A stretch of 64,000 nucleotides of DNA from Streptomyces alanosinicus (GTDB lineage Bacteria > Actinomycetota > Actinomycetes > Streptomycetales > Streptomycetaceae). The stretch covers positions 1 to 64,000 of the forward strand of contig NZ_BMVG01000036.1 of NCBI RefSeq assembly GCF_014650595.1, in the 5' to 3' direction. This document shows, one piece after another, positions 16,305 to 24,869 of the stretch. The notes under the pieces are model-generated. The model was not told the origin of the DNA. It worked only from the letters and a program-made list of their open reading frames with translations, and ran no database searches. Numbering within the stretch: the stretch's first letter is position 1; each line of letters opens with the position of its first letter. Made by a program: the position numbers and the translations under genes.

Positions 16305-16733
16305 CTAAAGACGCCAGACGCAATGGAGCGCAAGGGTGCCCGGGGCGTCGCCGGTGGAGACGGGCGTGGCCGACGGCCTGCACCGGACGCCGGGCAAGGG
16401 GATGACACCGGCCGGTCCGGACGGACCGTCAGCCGGATCGGTATGGCCGGGCTCCGTGACCGTCTCGTCGGCCGCGGTCCTGGGACGGTCGGCCGCGTGA
16501 TCGATATGGTCTCCGGCCCGGTGCTGATGCGCGGGAGCCGGTTCGTCCTCGTGGCCGGCGTCGGCGGGCAGCTGAGCCCTGGCGGTGACCTCGACGGTCA
16601 GATGCGATCCGGCGAAGGAGGCGGCGTGGACGGCACCGGTGAGGTGGGCCGTGACCAGAAGGACGAGGCCCAGGAAGAGCCCCACGCGGCCCGGCCGCAT
16701 CGAGGTCCCGGACCCCTTCCACGCTCTGATCAC
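16305..16733 (-). CDS. Small exported/membrane-tethered His-rich protein
   Basis: A 142-aa protein from GTG at 16733, or 131 aa from the internal ATG at 16700. The N-terminus is a signal or anchor (GRVGLFLGLVLLVTAHLTG, then AVHAAS). The rest is hydrophilic, acidic and His-rich (HEDEPAPAHQHRAGDHIDHA), then Pro/Gly-rich with two Cys (VRCRPSA, LHCVWRL). The histidine clusters suggest metal binding outside the membrane, but no known domain is seen. It precedes, on the opposite side of a 49-bp gap, a 65-aa membrane protein on the same strand, so the two may form a unit. Function unknown. Confidence 0.6.
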   Translation of the reverse strand: MIRAWKGSGTSMRPGRVGLFLGLVLLVTAHLTGAVHAASFAGSHLTVEVTARAQLPADAGHEDEPAPAHQHRAGDHIDHAADRPRTAADETVTEPGHTDPADGPSGPAGVIPLPGVRCRPSATPVSTGDAPGTLALHCVWRL

Positions 16734-16782
16734 ATACGTAGCGTATTCGACCGGTCACCGGACTCGGGGGAAGCGGTCGGCG

Positions 16783-16980
16783 TCATTTCCCGCGCGTCTC
16801 GGCGGCGGCGAAGAGCGCGCAGGCCAGGACGATCAGGAGGAAGCTCACCACGGCTTCGTAGCCATGGAGGAACGACACCCGCCGCACGAGACCCACATGC
16901 CAGTGGGTGAACTCCTGCAGCAGACCCAGCACCCCCTGCACCAGAGCGACGAACCCGACTGCCTCCAACACCTTCCTCAT
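16783..16980 (-). CDS. Small two-helix membrane protein
   Basis: A 65-aa protein whose ATG is preceded by GAGGA at a good distance. It has two hydrophobic segments (AVGFVALVQGVLGLL, residues ~7-21, and AVVSFLLIVLACALFAAA, ~43-60) joined by a short loop with several His and Arg (FTHWHVGLVRRVSFLHGY). It has no signal cleavage site and no known domain. It lies just upstream of the His-rich exported protein on the same strand and is probably co-transcribed with it. Function unknown. Confidence 0.65.
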   Translation of the reverse strand: MRKVLEAVGFVALVQGVLGLLQEFTHWHVGLVRRVSFLHGYEAVVSFLLIVLACALFAAAETRGK

Positions 16981-17296
16981 GCATACGATCCTCGCCTGCG
17001 CGGATTCCCCCGGGCCATCGGCCGCTCGGCGGGACCTCACCACCGAAAGTCCGTCGCTCCGACGGGCCGGGAAGCCGAAAGTCGACCATGCCGCAACTTT
17101 GGTCGCCCGCACGCCCACTCCCGCACGGCGGCGACCCCGGGGCTGCTATGTCCCATGCCTACGACTGCCCACCCCCGGCTGCCTACGACGGACTCCCGCC
17201 CGGGTTGCGGTTGCGCGGGCCCGTGCGGTGGCCGCATATGGGTGATGTGGCCCGGTGCATCGTGGCCGGCCGTAGCCGCTGCGGCGGGAGGCGTGC
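16981..17296. other. Divergent intergenic region
   Basis: 316 bp between the small membrane-protein gene (minus strand) and the FUSC transporter gene (plus strand). It should hold both promoters. Open frames on either strand have Arg/Pro-rich translations and no gene character. No clear operator was seen. Confidence 0.4.
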
Positions 17297-19594
17297 ATGA
17301 CTGTGCGGAGCCGGGAGAGGACACGGTCCCCGTCCCGCCCGGCGACGTGGCTGCGCGAGCGCGATCCGGATCTGGCGGCCACGCGGCGGGCCGGGCGGAC
17401 GGCGCTGGTGATGCCCGCCCTGTTCGCGCTGTGCAGCGAGGTGTTCCACTCGTCGACGATGGCGGGTTTCGCCGCGTTCGGATCGTTCTCGATGCTGCTG
17501 CTGGTCGATTTCAGCGGTCCGATGGTGGAGCGGCTGCGCGCGCAGGCGGGGCTCGCGGTGGCCTGGGCGATGCTGATCTGCCTCGGGACGCTGGTGGCGC
17601 CGGTGACCTGGCTCGCCGTCGTCACGACGCTGCTGGCCGGCTTCGCGGTGCTCTTCTCGGGCGTCGTGAGCTCGGTCCTGGCGGGCAGCGCGACCGCGCT
17701 CCTGCTGGGGTTCGTCCTGCCGGTCACGACACCCGTGCCGCTGTCACAGCTGCCCGAGCGCCTCGCGGGCGCCGGGCTGGCGGCAGCGGCGGCCCTTCCC
17801 GCTGTCTGCCTGCTGTGGCCGCGCCCCGTCGCCGATCCGCTCAGCGCGCCGGCGGCCCGGGTCTGCCGCGCCACCGCGGCACACCTGCGCGCGGACGCCT
17901 CCGGCCTGGGCGGACAGGGCTCCGCGGCCGATCCCGAGCAGCGCCGGGCGGCGGCCGGCCGTACCGCCGACGCGAGCGCGGACCTGCGGCGCGCCTTCGA
18001 CACCACCCCGTACCGCCCCACCGGCCTGTCCACGACCTCACGCGCCGTGGTCCGCCTGGTGGACGAGCTGACCTGGCTGAGCACGATCCTGGCGGACGAG
18101 CCGGCCTACACCGACGAGCCGCCGCCCTGCGATCCGGCCGCACGCACGGCACGCCTCGCCGCCGCAGGCATCCTCGACCGCGCCGCCGATCTCCTCACGG
18201 ACATGAACCGGGACGTCGGCCCGCTGCGGTCCGCCATGAAGGAACTCCGGGCAACCATGAAAGGGATGGAGAAGAGCTCGACCGTGCGCCTGCCCGCAGG
18301 CCGTCCGGCCGACGGCAGCGCGGCGGAGACCTACGGATTCATCGCCACGCTGGACCTCTCCTTCCGCGCGCAGGAACTGGGGTTCGCCGTCCTGCAGATC
18401 GCCGGCAACGTGGAACTGGCCGCCACGGCATGGCAACGGCACTGGCACGACCGGCTTCTCGGCCGCGCACCCGTCACGCTCACCGAGCCGCTGACCTCGG
18501 CACGCGAACGGGCCGCGGCACACCTCGGGCTCCGCTCGGTGTGGCTGCGCAACAGCCTGCGCGGAGCCGTCGGACTCGGTGTCGCCGTGCTGCTGGCGGA
18601 CCTGACCGGAGTGCAGCACTCGTTCTGGGTGCTGCTCGGCACCCTGTCGGTACTGCGCTCCAACGCGCTGAACACGGGCCAGAACGCGCTGCGCGCCGTC
18701 CTCGGCACGGTGCTGGGCTCCGTCATCGGTGCCGGGCTGCTCCAGCTGATCGGCCACCACGGCACCGTCCTGTGGTTCCTGCTCCCCGTCGCCGTCCTGG
18801 TGGCCGGCATCGCCCCCGCCGTCATCTCCTTCACCGCGGGGCAGGCCGCCTTCACCGTCACCCTCGTCGTGCTGTTCAACATCGGCCAGAACCCCGACTG
18901 GCACATCGTCCTGCTCCGCGTCCAGGACATCGCCCTCGGCTGCGCGGTCAGCATCCTCGTCGCACTGTTCTTCTGGCCCCGCGGCGCCACGGCCGCCGTA
19001 CACGAGGCACTCGCCGAGGCGTACGACGACAGCGCCCGCTATCTCGCCGACGCCGTGGACTACGCCCTCGGCCGTTGCACCGCGGCGGTGCCGGTCAGCG
19101 AACCGGTGCAGCCGAACCGGCAGGCAGCGGCCGCCGCCCGCCGGCTGGACGACGCCTTCCGGACCTACCTGGCCGAACGCGGCGCCAAGCCGGCGACCCT
19201 GGCCGACATGACGACGCTCGTCACCGGGGTGGCCGCCCTGCGGCTGGCCGCCGACGCCGTCGTCTCCCTGTGGCGGGACTGCGGCCCGGTGCAGCAGACG
19301 GCCGGCCGGACCGAGGCCCACCGCGCCGTCCTCGGCGCCGCCTCCCAGGTCACGGAGTGGTACCGCGGGCTCGCCGCGAGCCTCGGCCGCGACGCACCCG
19401 TCCCCGACCCCCTCCGGCTCCAACCCGAGTCCGCGGCCCGGCTCGTGGACTCCGTCCGCTCGGACCTCGTCGACGGCCGGGGCCGGGCCACGGCCACCGC
19501 CGTCCGCATCATCTGGACCGGTGACCACATCGACGTCGCCCGCCGCCTGCAACCCGGCCTCGCCCAGGCGGCGCAGGAGAGCACACCGCGCTGA
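17297..19594 (+). CDS. FUSC-family (aromatic acid/fusaric acid resistance-type) membrane protein
   Basis: A 765-aa inner-membrane protein with GGGAGG before the ATG. It has the two-block FUSC layout: a first group of hydrophobic helices at about residues 35-150 (LVMPALFALCSEVF; AVVTTLLAGFAVLFSGVV) and a soluble middle (~160-410). A second group at ~420-560 follows (GAVGLGVAVLLADLTGVQHSFWVLLGTLSVLRSNALNT region), then a soluble tail. The FWVLLGTL-S-LRSN stretch is a conserved FUSC feature. The family exports aromatic carboxylates and similar toxic acids, some with a membrane-fusion partner; none is adjacent here. It converges with a large minus-strand gene 39 bp later. Confidence 0.85.
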   Translation: MTVRSRERTRSPSRPATWLRERDPDLAATRRAGRTALVMPALFALCSEVFHSSTMAGFAAFGSFSMLLLVDFSGPMVERLRAQAGLAVAWAMLICLGTLVAPVTWLAVVTTLLAGFAVLFSGVVSSVLAGSATALLLGFVLPVTTPVPLSQLPERLAGAGLAAAAALPAVCLLWPRPVADPLSAPAARVCRATAAHLRADASGLGGQGSAADPEQRRAAAGRTADASADLRRAFDTTPYRPTGLSTTSRAVVRLVDELTWLSTILADEPAYTDEPPPCDPAARTARLAAAGILDRAADLLTDMNRDVGPLRSAMKELRATMKGMEKSSTVRLPAGRPADGSAAETYGFIATLDLSFRAQELGFAVLQIAGNVELAATAWQRHWHDRLLGRAPVTLTEPLTSARERAAAHLGLRSVWLRNSLRGAVGLGVAVLLADLTGVQHSFWVLLGTLSVLRSNALNTGQNALRAVLGTVLGSVIGAGLLQLIGHHGTVLWFLLPVAVLVAGIAPAVISFTAGQAAFTVTLVVLFNIGQNPDWHIVLLRVQDIALGCAVSILVALFFWPRGATAAVHEALAEAYDDSARYLADAVDYALGRCTAAVPVSEPVQPNRQAAAAARRLDDAFRTYLAERGAKPATLADMTTLVTGVAALRLAADAVVSLWRDCGPVQQTAGRTEAHRAVLGAASQVTEWYRGLAASLGRDAPVPDPLRLQPESAARLVDSVRSDLVDGRGRATATAVRIIWTGDHIDVARRLQPGLAQAAQESTPR

Positions 19595-19633
19595 CCGACG
19601 GCCGCCGCCCACGCAGACACGGTGCTCCGCGGC

Positions 19634-21526
19634 TCAGGTCCTGCGCAGCACGCGGCCGGCCCCGGCCGCGACGGTGGTCGCCAGCAGCCAGCCGGTTCCG
19701 ATGAGGAGGATCGCCACCCACTGCATGCCTCCTGACGGTTCGTACGCCCGCTCCTGGCCGAGGTCGACCAGCGGCAGGAGCAGATCGAGGGTGTAGATGA
19801 CCGGCTGGAAGCGAGGGTACGGACCGTCGCCCACAGGCGAGGGCGGCCATGCGTGGAAGAGCGCGGAACCGATGGCGAGGAGGCAGATCAGCAGCCATAC
19901 GGCCCGCAGCGGGCGATACCCGTAGCCGACGGTCGCGTCCTGCAGGAAGCTCCATACGCGAGCGGGCGGGCCCAGCGTCGACCGCATGGTGCGCTGCTTG
20001 GCGACCAGGACGGTCCGCGCGTCGGCGTCCCGGCCGTGCTGCTGATAGACGGTCGCCAGTTGCTCGTACGGCTGAGGTGTGAATCCGTCCGGGTCCCGCC
20101 CGAGCCACGGGAGGCGTTCCGCGGCGGGCAGAGCGGGACGGATGGTGTCATAGACGATGCCCTCCATCATGAGGGCGGCCGGCCAGGTCGTGGGGTCGTC
20201 CTGCAGCAGCTCCACCTTGGTGCGGCTGAGATCGACGGTGCCCAGGGGCGCCGTACGGGGCCGAAGAGTCAGGACGGCCGCCGTCGTACCCCGGCAGCTG
20301 AGGGCCCGCTCGGTGGCGGGCGTGTCCAGGAGCGCGCCGGTGAAGGACAGACTGCTGCGGATGGTGGCGCTGCTGAGGCTGATCCTGCCATGGGCGGTGA
20401 AGCCCTCGCTGAGGTGCACCACGCCGCCGACGTCGATCCCGTTGGCCTTCAGGGCGACCCTGCCGCTGTCCGGGGCGGTGAGTTCGGCGCTCTGGAAGCG
20501 GACCGAGCCACCGATCCGGGCGTCGCACAGGTCGACGGTGCCGTGCGCGGTCATCCCGTCCCGGCAGTCGAGATCGCCGCCGATGCGGGTGCGGCCTGCC
20601 GTGAGCGCCGTACCGGCGGGAAAGTCGAGGCGGGCGCCCCTCAGCACGACACTGCCGCGTATCGATGTGTCGTCGAGCGTGACGGGTCCCTGGACGACGA
20701 GTCCCCGCTCGGCCTGGATGTCGCCGCCGACCTGTGCGGAGCCCAGATGGAGCGCGTACTGACCCGCGTCCGTGCCCGGTCCGGCGAGGGTGGCGTCGAG
20801 CAACTCCACCGACGCCCCGATCGAGGCCCCGCAGAGGTTGACCGTTCCGGCGCAGGAGAAGCCGTGTCCCAGATACAAGCCGCCACCGACCGTGATCTCC
20901 GGCATCTGCAGATGTCCCTCGGGGGTGCTGATCGCCGCTCCCCGGAGCACGAGCGCGTCCTGCACCCGGGCGTTGTTCAGATGGAAGGCACCGGCGCAGT
21001 CCAGGCCCGTCGCCCAGAGGGACTCGTCGACGGCGACGGACTGGGCGGCGACACCGGCTTCGCCCGGAGCGGGACGCACCGTGGTGCCGTCCAGGGAGAG
21101 ATGGGTACCGACGCTGAGGGAGCGCAGGTCCAGTGTGCCGTTCACGGTGCACCGGGTGACCTTGAACTCCTGGGTGATGCGGGCACTGTGCGTGTGCAGA
21201 CCGGGCAGATGGCACTCGTCGAGTTCCAGGGCCTCGAACTGCCCGCCCTCCAGCCGCGGCGCCGCATCGAAGTGGCACCCGTGCAGCCGTACGGCGCTCG
21301 CCACGGCGGCCTCGGCCAGGTCCAGCGGCCCCCGGATGCGCACACCGCGCAGCCGGAGCCGGGCCAGCCGACCGGGTCGTGGGGGAGGCGCGGACAGCAG
21401 CAGCCTGCGTATGGCCTCACCGCGCACCTCCGACACGGCCTCGCACCAGTCGCCGCGCCGGTACGCCTCCCACATATGACGCTCTTCCACGTCCCACCCC
21501 GCCGGCGGGTCGTCCCCCCGCGCCAT
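19634..21526 (-). CDS. Large membrane-anchored beta-repeat protein
   Basis: A 630-aa protein; the ATG at 21526 is chosen because GGAGGGGG lies 5-6 nt upstream. Residues ~60-450 are made of repeats of about 30-35 residues patterned 'G-L-L--A-I-GSV-L-GA-L' (for example VGGGLYLGHGFSCAGTVNLC and IGGDLDCRDGMTAHGTVDLC), suggesting a right-handed beta-solenoid. A charged linker (QLATVYQQHGRDADARTVL) leads to hydrophobic helices near 535-560 and 600-630. Similar actinobacterial proteins are sometimes labelled membrane-associated oxidoreductase, but I see no cofactor motif. Function unknown; a binding scaffold at the membrane is a reasonable guess. Confidence 0.75.
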   Translation of the reverse strand: MARGDDPPAGWDVEERHMWEAYRRGDWCEAVSEVRGEAIRRLLLSAPPPRPGRLARLRLRGVRIRGPLDLAEAAVASAVRLHGCHFDAAPRLEGGQFEALELDECHLPGLHTHSARITQEFKVTRCTVNGTLDLRSLSVGTHLSLDGTTVRPAPGEAGVAAQSVAVDESLWATGLDCAGAFHLNNARVQDALVLRGAAISTPEGHLQMPEITVGGGLYLGHGFSCAGTVNLCGASIGASVELLDATLAGPGTDAGQYALHLGSAQVGGDIQAERGLVVQGPVTLDDTSIRGSVVLRGARLDFPAGTALTAGRTRIGGDLDCRDGMTAHGTVDLCDARIGGSVRFQSAELTAPDSGRVALKANGIDVGGVVHLSEGFTAHGRISLSSATIRSSLSFTGALLDTPATERALSCRGTTAAVLTLRPRTAPLGTVDLSRTKVELLQDDPTTWPAALMMEGIVYDTIRPALPAAERLPWLGRDPDGFTPQPYEQLATVYQQHGRDADARTVLVAKQRTMRSTLGPPARVWSFLQDATVGYGYRPLRAVWLLICLLAIGSALFHAWPPSPVGDGPYPRFQPVIYTLDLLLPLVDLGQERAYEPSGGMQWVAILLIGTGWLLATTVAAGAGRVLRRT

Positions 21527-21589
21527 CTGTTCCCCCTCCGCCCCGGCAAGCCGATCGAACCCCACTTCGCCACCCAGGGCGGGGCTGGA

Positions 21590-22435
21590 CTATCCGCGCT
21601 GTCGGGGTCGTTCGGCCGTGATCAGATAGTAGTCGAGGATGTGCTGCTCGTAGGCGTGGAGGAAGTTCCGCGGCCAGGTTCCGGCGTCCCACCACCGGCT
21701 GAGCCACAGATCCCACCCGGGCCAGACGTGCGCGCCGATGGATGCGGCGCGCACGGTTGTGAGTCCGGCGGCCGTGAGCGCGTCGGTGAGCGCGCTCACG
21801 GGCCGGGCGATGTCCAGGCCGCTTGCGAACGTGTCGAGCAGGCGGGCGAGTTCCCCGGGCCGGCCGGGTGCGTCGTCGACGGTGAAGAAGCCGGCGAGGG
21901 CCAACCGGCCGCCGGGGCGCAGCACCCGCGAGGTCTCGGCCGCGAAGGCGCCGAGATCGGTGAAGTGCTGAGCGGCCTCGACGCTGATGACCGCGTCGAA
22001 GCCGGGGTGGTCGAACGGCATGCGCTCCGCGGCCCCCTGGACGAAGCGCAGCAGCCCGGGTTCCCGCCGGATCGTCTCGGCGTGCGCGGCGCGCGCCCGC
22101 CGCACCTGGTCGGGATGGATGTCCATCCCGGTGACCGTGGCGGGTCCGTACTCCCGCAGGGCCAGCGCGCATCCCCTCCCCAGACCGCAGCCCACTTCGA
22201 GGATCTGCGACTTCGCGGGCACGTCCGCCGCGTCCAGGACGCGCCGGTAGAGATCCTCCTGACTGCGGATCCGCTCAGCCTCGCCGAGCGGTTGATCCAG
22301 GGCGATGGCCTGCCAGTACCCGAAGTTGATGAAGCCCCCGGCGAAGAGCGGCTCCGCGCTCAGATCAGCCGGACCGTAGGTCTCCCGTACCGCGGGATGC
22401 ATGGCGGGAGACGCCTGCTGAGCCTTGTCTTTCAC
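21590..22435 (-). CDS. SAM-dependent methyltransferase
   Basis: A 281-aa class I methyltransferase starting at GTG (VKDKAQQAS). Motif I ILEVGCGLGRGCALAL, acidic loop VTGMDIHPDQVRRA, motif II FDAVISVEAAQHFTD and the post-motif SRVLRPGGRLALAGFF are all intact. The AAQHF motif and the FGYW start (INFGYWQAIA) resemble sterol or tocopherol-type and small-molecule C/O-methyltransferases. The C-terminal region (WPGWDLWLSRWWDAGTWPRN) is aromatic-rich and probably forms the substrate pocket. The substrate is unknown. It lies 63 bp upstream of the large beta-repeat gene on the same strand. Confidence 0.85.
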   Translation of the reverse strand: MKDKAQQASPAMHPAVRETYGPADLSAEPLFAGGFINFGYWQAIALDQPLGEAERIRSQEDLYRRVLDAADVPAKSQILEVGCGLGRGCALALREYGPATVTGMDIHPDQVRRARAAHAETIRREPGLLRFVQGAAERMPFDHPGFDAVISVEAAQHFTDLGAFAAETSRVLRPGGRLALAGFFTVDDAPGRPGELARLLDTFASGLDIARPVSALTDALTAAGLTTVRAASIGAHVWPGWDLWLSRWWDAGTWPRNFLHAYEQHILDYYLITAERPRQRG

Positions 22436-22575
22436 TGTGCCGTACCTGTCCCGGGAGAGTGAGCATGGTGTTGTACGTGCTTCTCCGCCATCCTGCCGCG
22501 TGCGATCGCCGCCCGGCATGACAAAACACGCCGGGTACGGCGCTCGCGCGACGGTCAGGGCCCGGGACGGGGACG

Positions 22576-23685
22576 TCACTCGTCGAGCGCGATCGCGTTC
22601 TTGGCCCGCTCGACGGACTCCTCGCAGGGTGGTCCGTCCGGGTTCTCGGTGGCCAGTGCCTGGTTGAGCTCGACGAACGGGCGCATGCGCTTCTCGTAGC
22701 GGGCGAAGGCCGCGCGGTGGTCGGCTCCCGCCCGGCGCAGGGCGTCGGCCAGGACGTAGGCTCCCACGAGAGCGAGGCTGGTCCCCTGACCCGACAGCGG
22801 AGAGGCGCAGTAGCCCGCGTCGCCGAGCAGCACGGTCCTGCCGTTCCACCAGTGGTCCATGCGGACCTGGGTCATCGCGTCGAAGTAGAAGTCGTCCGCT
22901 TCCCGCAGGGCTTTCAGCAGCCGCGGGGTCTCCCAGCGCAGCATCGCCATCCGGTCGGCGACGAACCGCCTGTCCTGCTCGACGCCACGATGGCCGGCGG
23001 GCAAGGGCCCGGCCGCGAAGCCGAATGAGATCCTCAACTCGGAGTTGTCGCGCACCGGGTAGACGCCGTAGCCGGCCTCGCCGTCCCTGAGCCACAGTTG
23101 CCAGTCGTCCAGGGCCAGGAAGTTGTCCGAGCTGAAGATCGCCAGATGCGTGCCCAGATGGCGGGTGAACCGCTCCTCGGGCCCGAAGCTCAGCCGTCGC
23201 ACGGCCGAGTGCAGACCGTCGGCCCCCACGACCAGGTCGAAGGTCCGGGGGCGGCCGTGCTCGAAGGCGACCCGCACCCCGTCCTCGTCCTGGTCGAGCG
23301 CGGTGATGCGGTCGGCGAACATGAACTCGGTGCCGGCACCGGCCCGTTGGTGCAGGAGGCGGACGAGATCCTCACGCAGCAGCTCGATGTCGTCGTTCTC
23401 CAGCCGGCCACTGCTGAACGTCATCTCGGTGGAGCGGTGGATCTCCTTGCCGTCGCCGTCCAGCACCGACATACCGCGCATCCGGGTGCGATGGGCTCGG
23501 GCCTGCTCCAGCAGTCCCATCCGCTCGACGGCATCGAGCGCGACGCCACGGATGTCCACCGCCTGACCGCCGGGCCGAGGGCCCGGTGCGTGATCCACGA
23601 GCGTCACGGCGATGCCGTCACGGTGCAGCCAATGGGCGAGCGCGGACCCGGCGACACCGGCACCGGATATGAGCACAGACTTCAT
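22576..23685 (-). CDS. FAD-dependent monooxygenase/oxidoreductase
   Basis: A 369-aa group A flavoprotein monooxygenase. The N-terminal dinucleotide fold is VLISGAGVAGSALAHWL. The DG motif is VVGADGLHSAVRRL near residue 155, and the second FAD motif GDAGYCASPLSGQGTSLAL is near 290. These enzymes hydroxylate small aromatic or polyketide substrates using NAD(P)H and O2. The ATG is preceded by AAGGAG. A perfect 11-bp palindrome sits 16 bp upstream, and a divergently transcribed GntR-TetR hybrid regulator follows. This is the classical layout of a repressor controlling a detoxifying or tailoring oxygenase, and resistance to a natural antibiotic is one possible role. Confidence 0.88.
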   Translation of the reverse strand: MKSVLISGAGVAGSALAHWLHRDGIAVTLVDHAPGPRPGGQAVDIRGVALDAVERMGLLEQARAHRTRMRGMSVLDGDGKEIHRSTEMTFSSGRLENDDIELLREDLVRLLHQRAGAGTEFMFADRITALDQDEDGVRVAFEHGRPRTFDLVVGADGLHSAVRRLSFGPEERFTRHLGTHLAIFSSDNFLALDDWQLWLRDGEAGYGVYPVRDNSELRISFGFAAGPLPAGHRGVEQDRRFVADRMAMLRWETPRLLKALREADDFYFDAMTQVRMDHWWNGRTVLLGDAGYCASPLSGQGTSLALVGAYVLADALRRAGADHRAAFARYEKRMRPFVELNQALATENPDGPPCEESVERAKNAIALDE

Positions 23686-23700
23686 GTGAACTCCTTGGAA

Positions 23701-23732
23701 ATACGCCGTACGCGTCTGAATGTACGGCGTAT
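23701..23732. promoter_or_regulatory. TetR-type operator: perfect 11-bp inverted repeat
   Basis: ATACGCCGTAC at 23701-23711 and its exact reverse complement GTACGGCGTAT at 23722-23732, with a 10-bp spacer, so the half-sites are two helical turns apart. The site lies 16 bp upstream of the flavin monooxygenase ATG and 166 bp upstream of the divergent regulator. It is the expected target of the regulator's TetR-type half. Confidence 0.8.
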
Positions 23733-23897
23733 GCGCAGCACCGCCAACTCCCCTTTCTCTCCATCTGGTCTAGGACAGGAGCCCAGTTCAGGAACCCTTT
23801 CGGGCTCGACTGCTGGTAGCCTCTGAACTAGTACAGATTCGATGAGCCCGAAAAAGATCGGGAAAAAGCTCAGAAAGAGTTCAGGGGGGTCCACAGC

Positions 23898-24869
23898 ATG
23901 GCCTCGCAGTCCGGTCCGCCGTTCCGGCGCATCGCCGACGAGATCGCCCGGCGTATCGCCGAGGGCACGCTCGCCCCGGGTGAGCGGGTGCCGTCGACCC
24001 GTCAGATCGCCCGTGAGTGGGGCGTCGCGCTCGCCACGGCCACGAAGGCCCTCACCGTGCTGCGCCTGGAAGGGCTGGTCGAGGCCCGACCGCGGGTCGG
24101 CACCGTGGTGGCGGCCCGGGAGCCCGCGCCGGTGGCGCAGCAGCGCGCCCCGGCCCGGCACCGTGCCGCGTCCACGGCCCTCTCCGATCACGAACTGACC
24201 CGCGAGCGGATCGTCCGTGCCGCGACGGACCTCGCGGACGTCGAAGGACTCGGCGCGGTGTCGATGCGGAGCGTCGCCGCCAGGCTCGGCGTCGCCGCCA
24301 TGTCCCCCTACCGGTACGTCAACAGCAAGGACGACCTGGTGCTGTTGATGGCGGACGCCGCGTTCGGTGAGGAGACCTATCCGGACGAGCCGCCGCAGGG
24401 ATGGCGGGCCCGCCTGGAACTCGCCGCGCGCACGCTGTGGCGGATCTACCGCAGACATCCCTGGCTCGCCCAGGTCGGCTCCCTCACCCGGCCCTTGATG
24501 CTTCCGGAACTGATGACGCACGCGGAGTGGGCGCTCGCCGCCCTCGACGGCCATGGCCTCGACCCCGAGACCATGCTCGACCTGCACGTCCTGCTCTACA
24601 GCTACATTCACGGCATCGCCGTACACCTGGAGCGGGAGGCTCAGGCCGAGGCCGCCACCGGCCTGTCCGAGGACCAGTGGATGGACCACCAGGCCCCCGC
24701 CTTCGCCGCGCTCACCACGGCGACCCGCTACCCCGTCTTCACCAGGGTCACCAGCACCTGCAAGGACGGCTACGACCTCGACCTGGACGCGTTGTTCGAG
24801 TTCGGCCTCAAGCCGCTCCTCGACGGCATCGCCCTCATGATCGAGACCCCGCCCTCCCGCCGGCCTTGA
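23898..24869 (+). CDS. GntR-TetR hybrid transcriptional regulator
   Basis: A 323-aa protein with two DNA-binding modules. Residues ~8-75 are a GntR winged helix (RIADEIARRIAEGTLAPGE, then STRQIAREWGVALATATKAL). After an Ala/Arg/Pro linker, residues ~103-150 are a TetR helix-turn-helix (IVRAATDLADVEGLGAVSMR, then AARLGVAAMSPYRYVNSKDD). The rest is a TetR C-terminal ligand domain. Proteins of this layout usually repress a divergent oxygenase or efflux gene and release on binding its substrate. The perfect palindrome at 23701-23732 is the likely site. The 3' end overlaps the convergent GNAT gene by 35 bp. Confidence 0.88.
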   Translation: MASQSGPPFRRIADEIARRIAEGTLAPGERVPSTRQIAREWGVALATATKALTVLRLEGLVEARPRVGTVVAAREPAPVAQQRAPARHRAASTALSDHELTRERIVRAATDLADVEGLGAVSMRSVAARLGVAAMSPYRYVNSKDDLVLLMADAAFGEETYPDEPPQGWRARLELAARTLWRIYRRHPWLAQVGSLTRPLMLPELMTHAEWALAALDGHGLDPETMLDLHVLLYSYIHGIAVHLEREAQAEAATGLSEDQWMDHQAPAFAALTTATRYPVFTRVTSTCKDGYDLDLDALFEFGLKPLLDGIALMIETPPSRRP

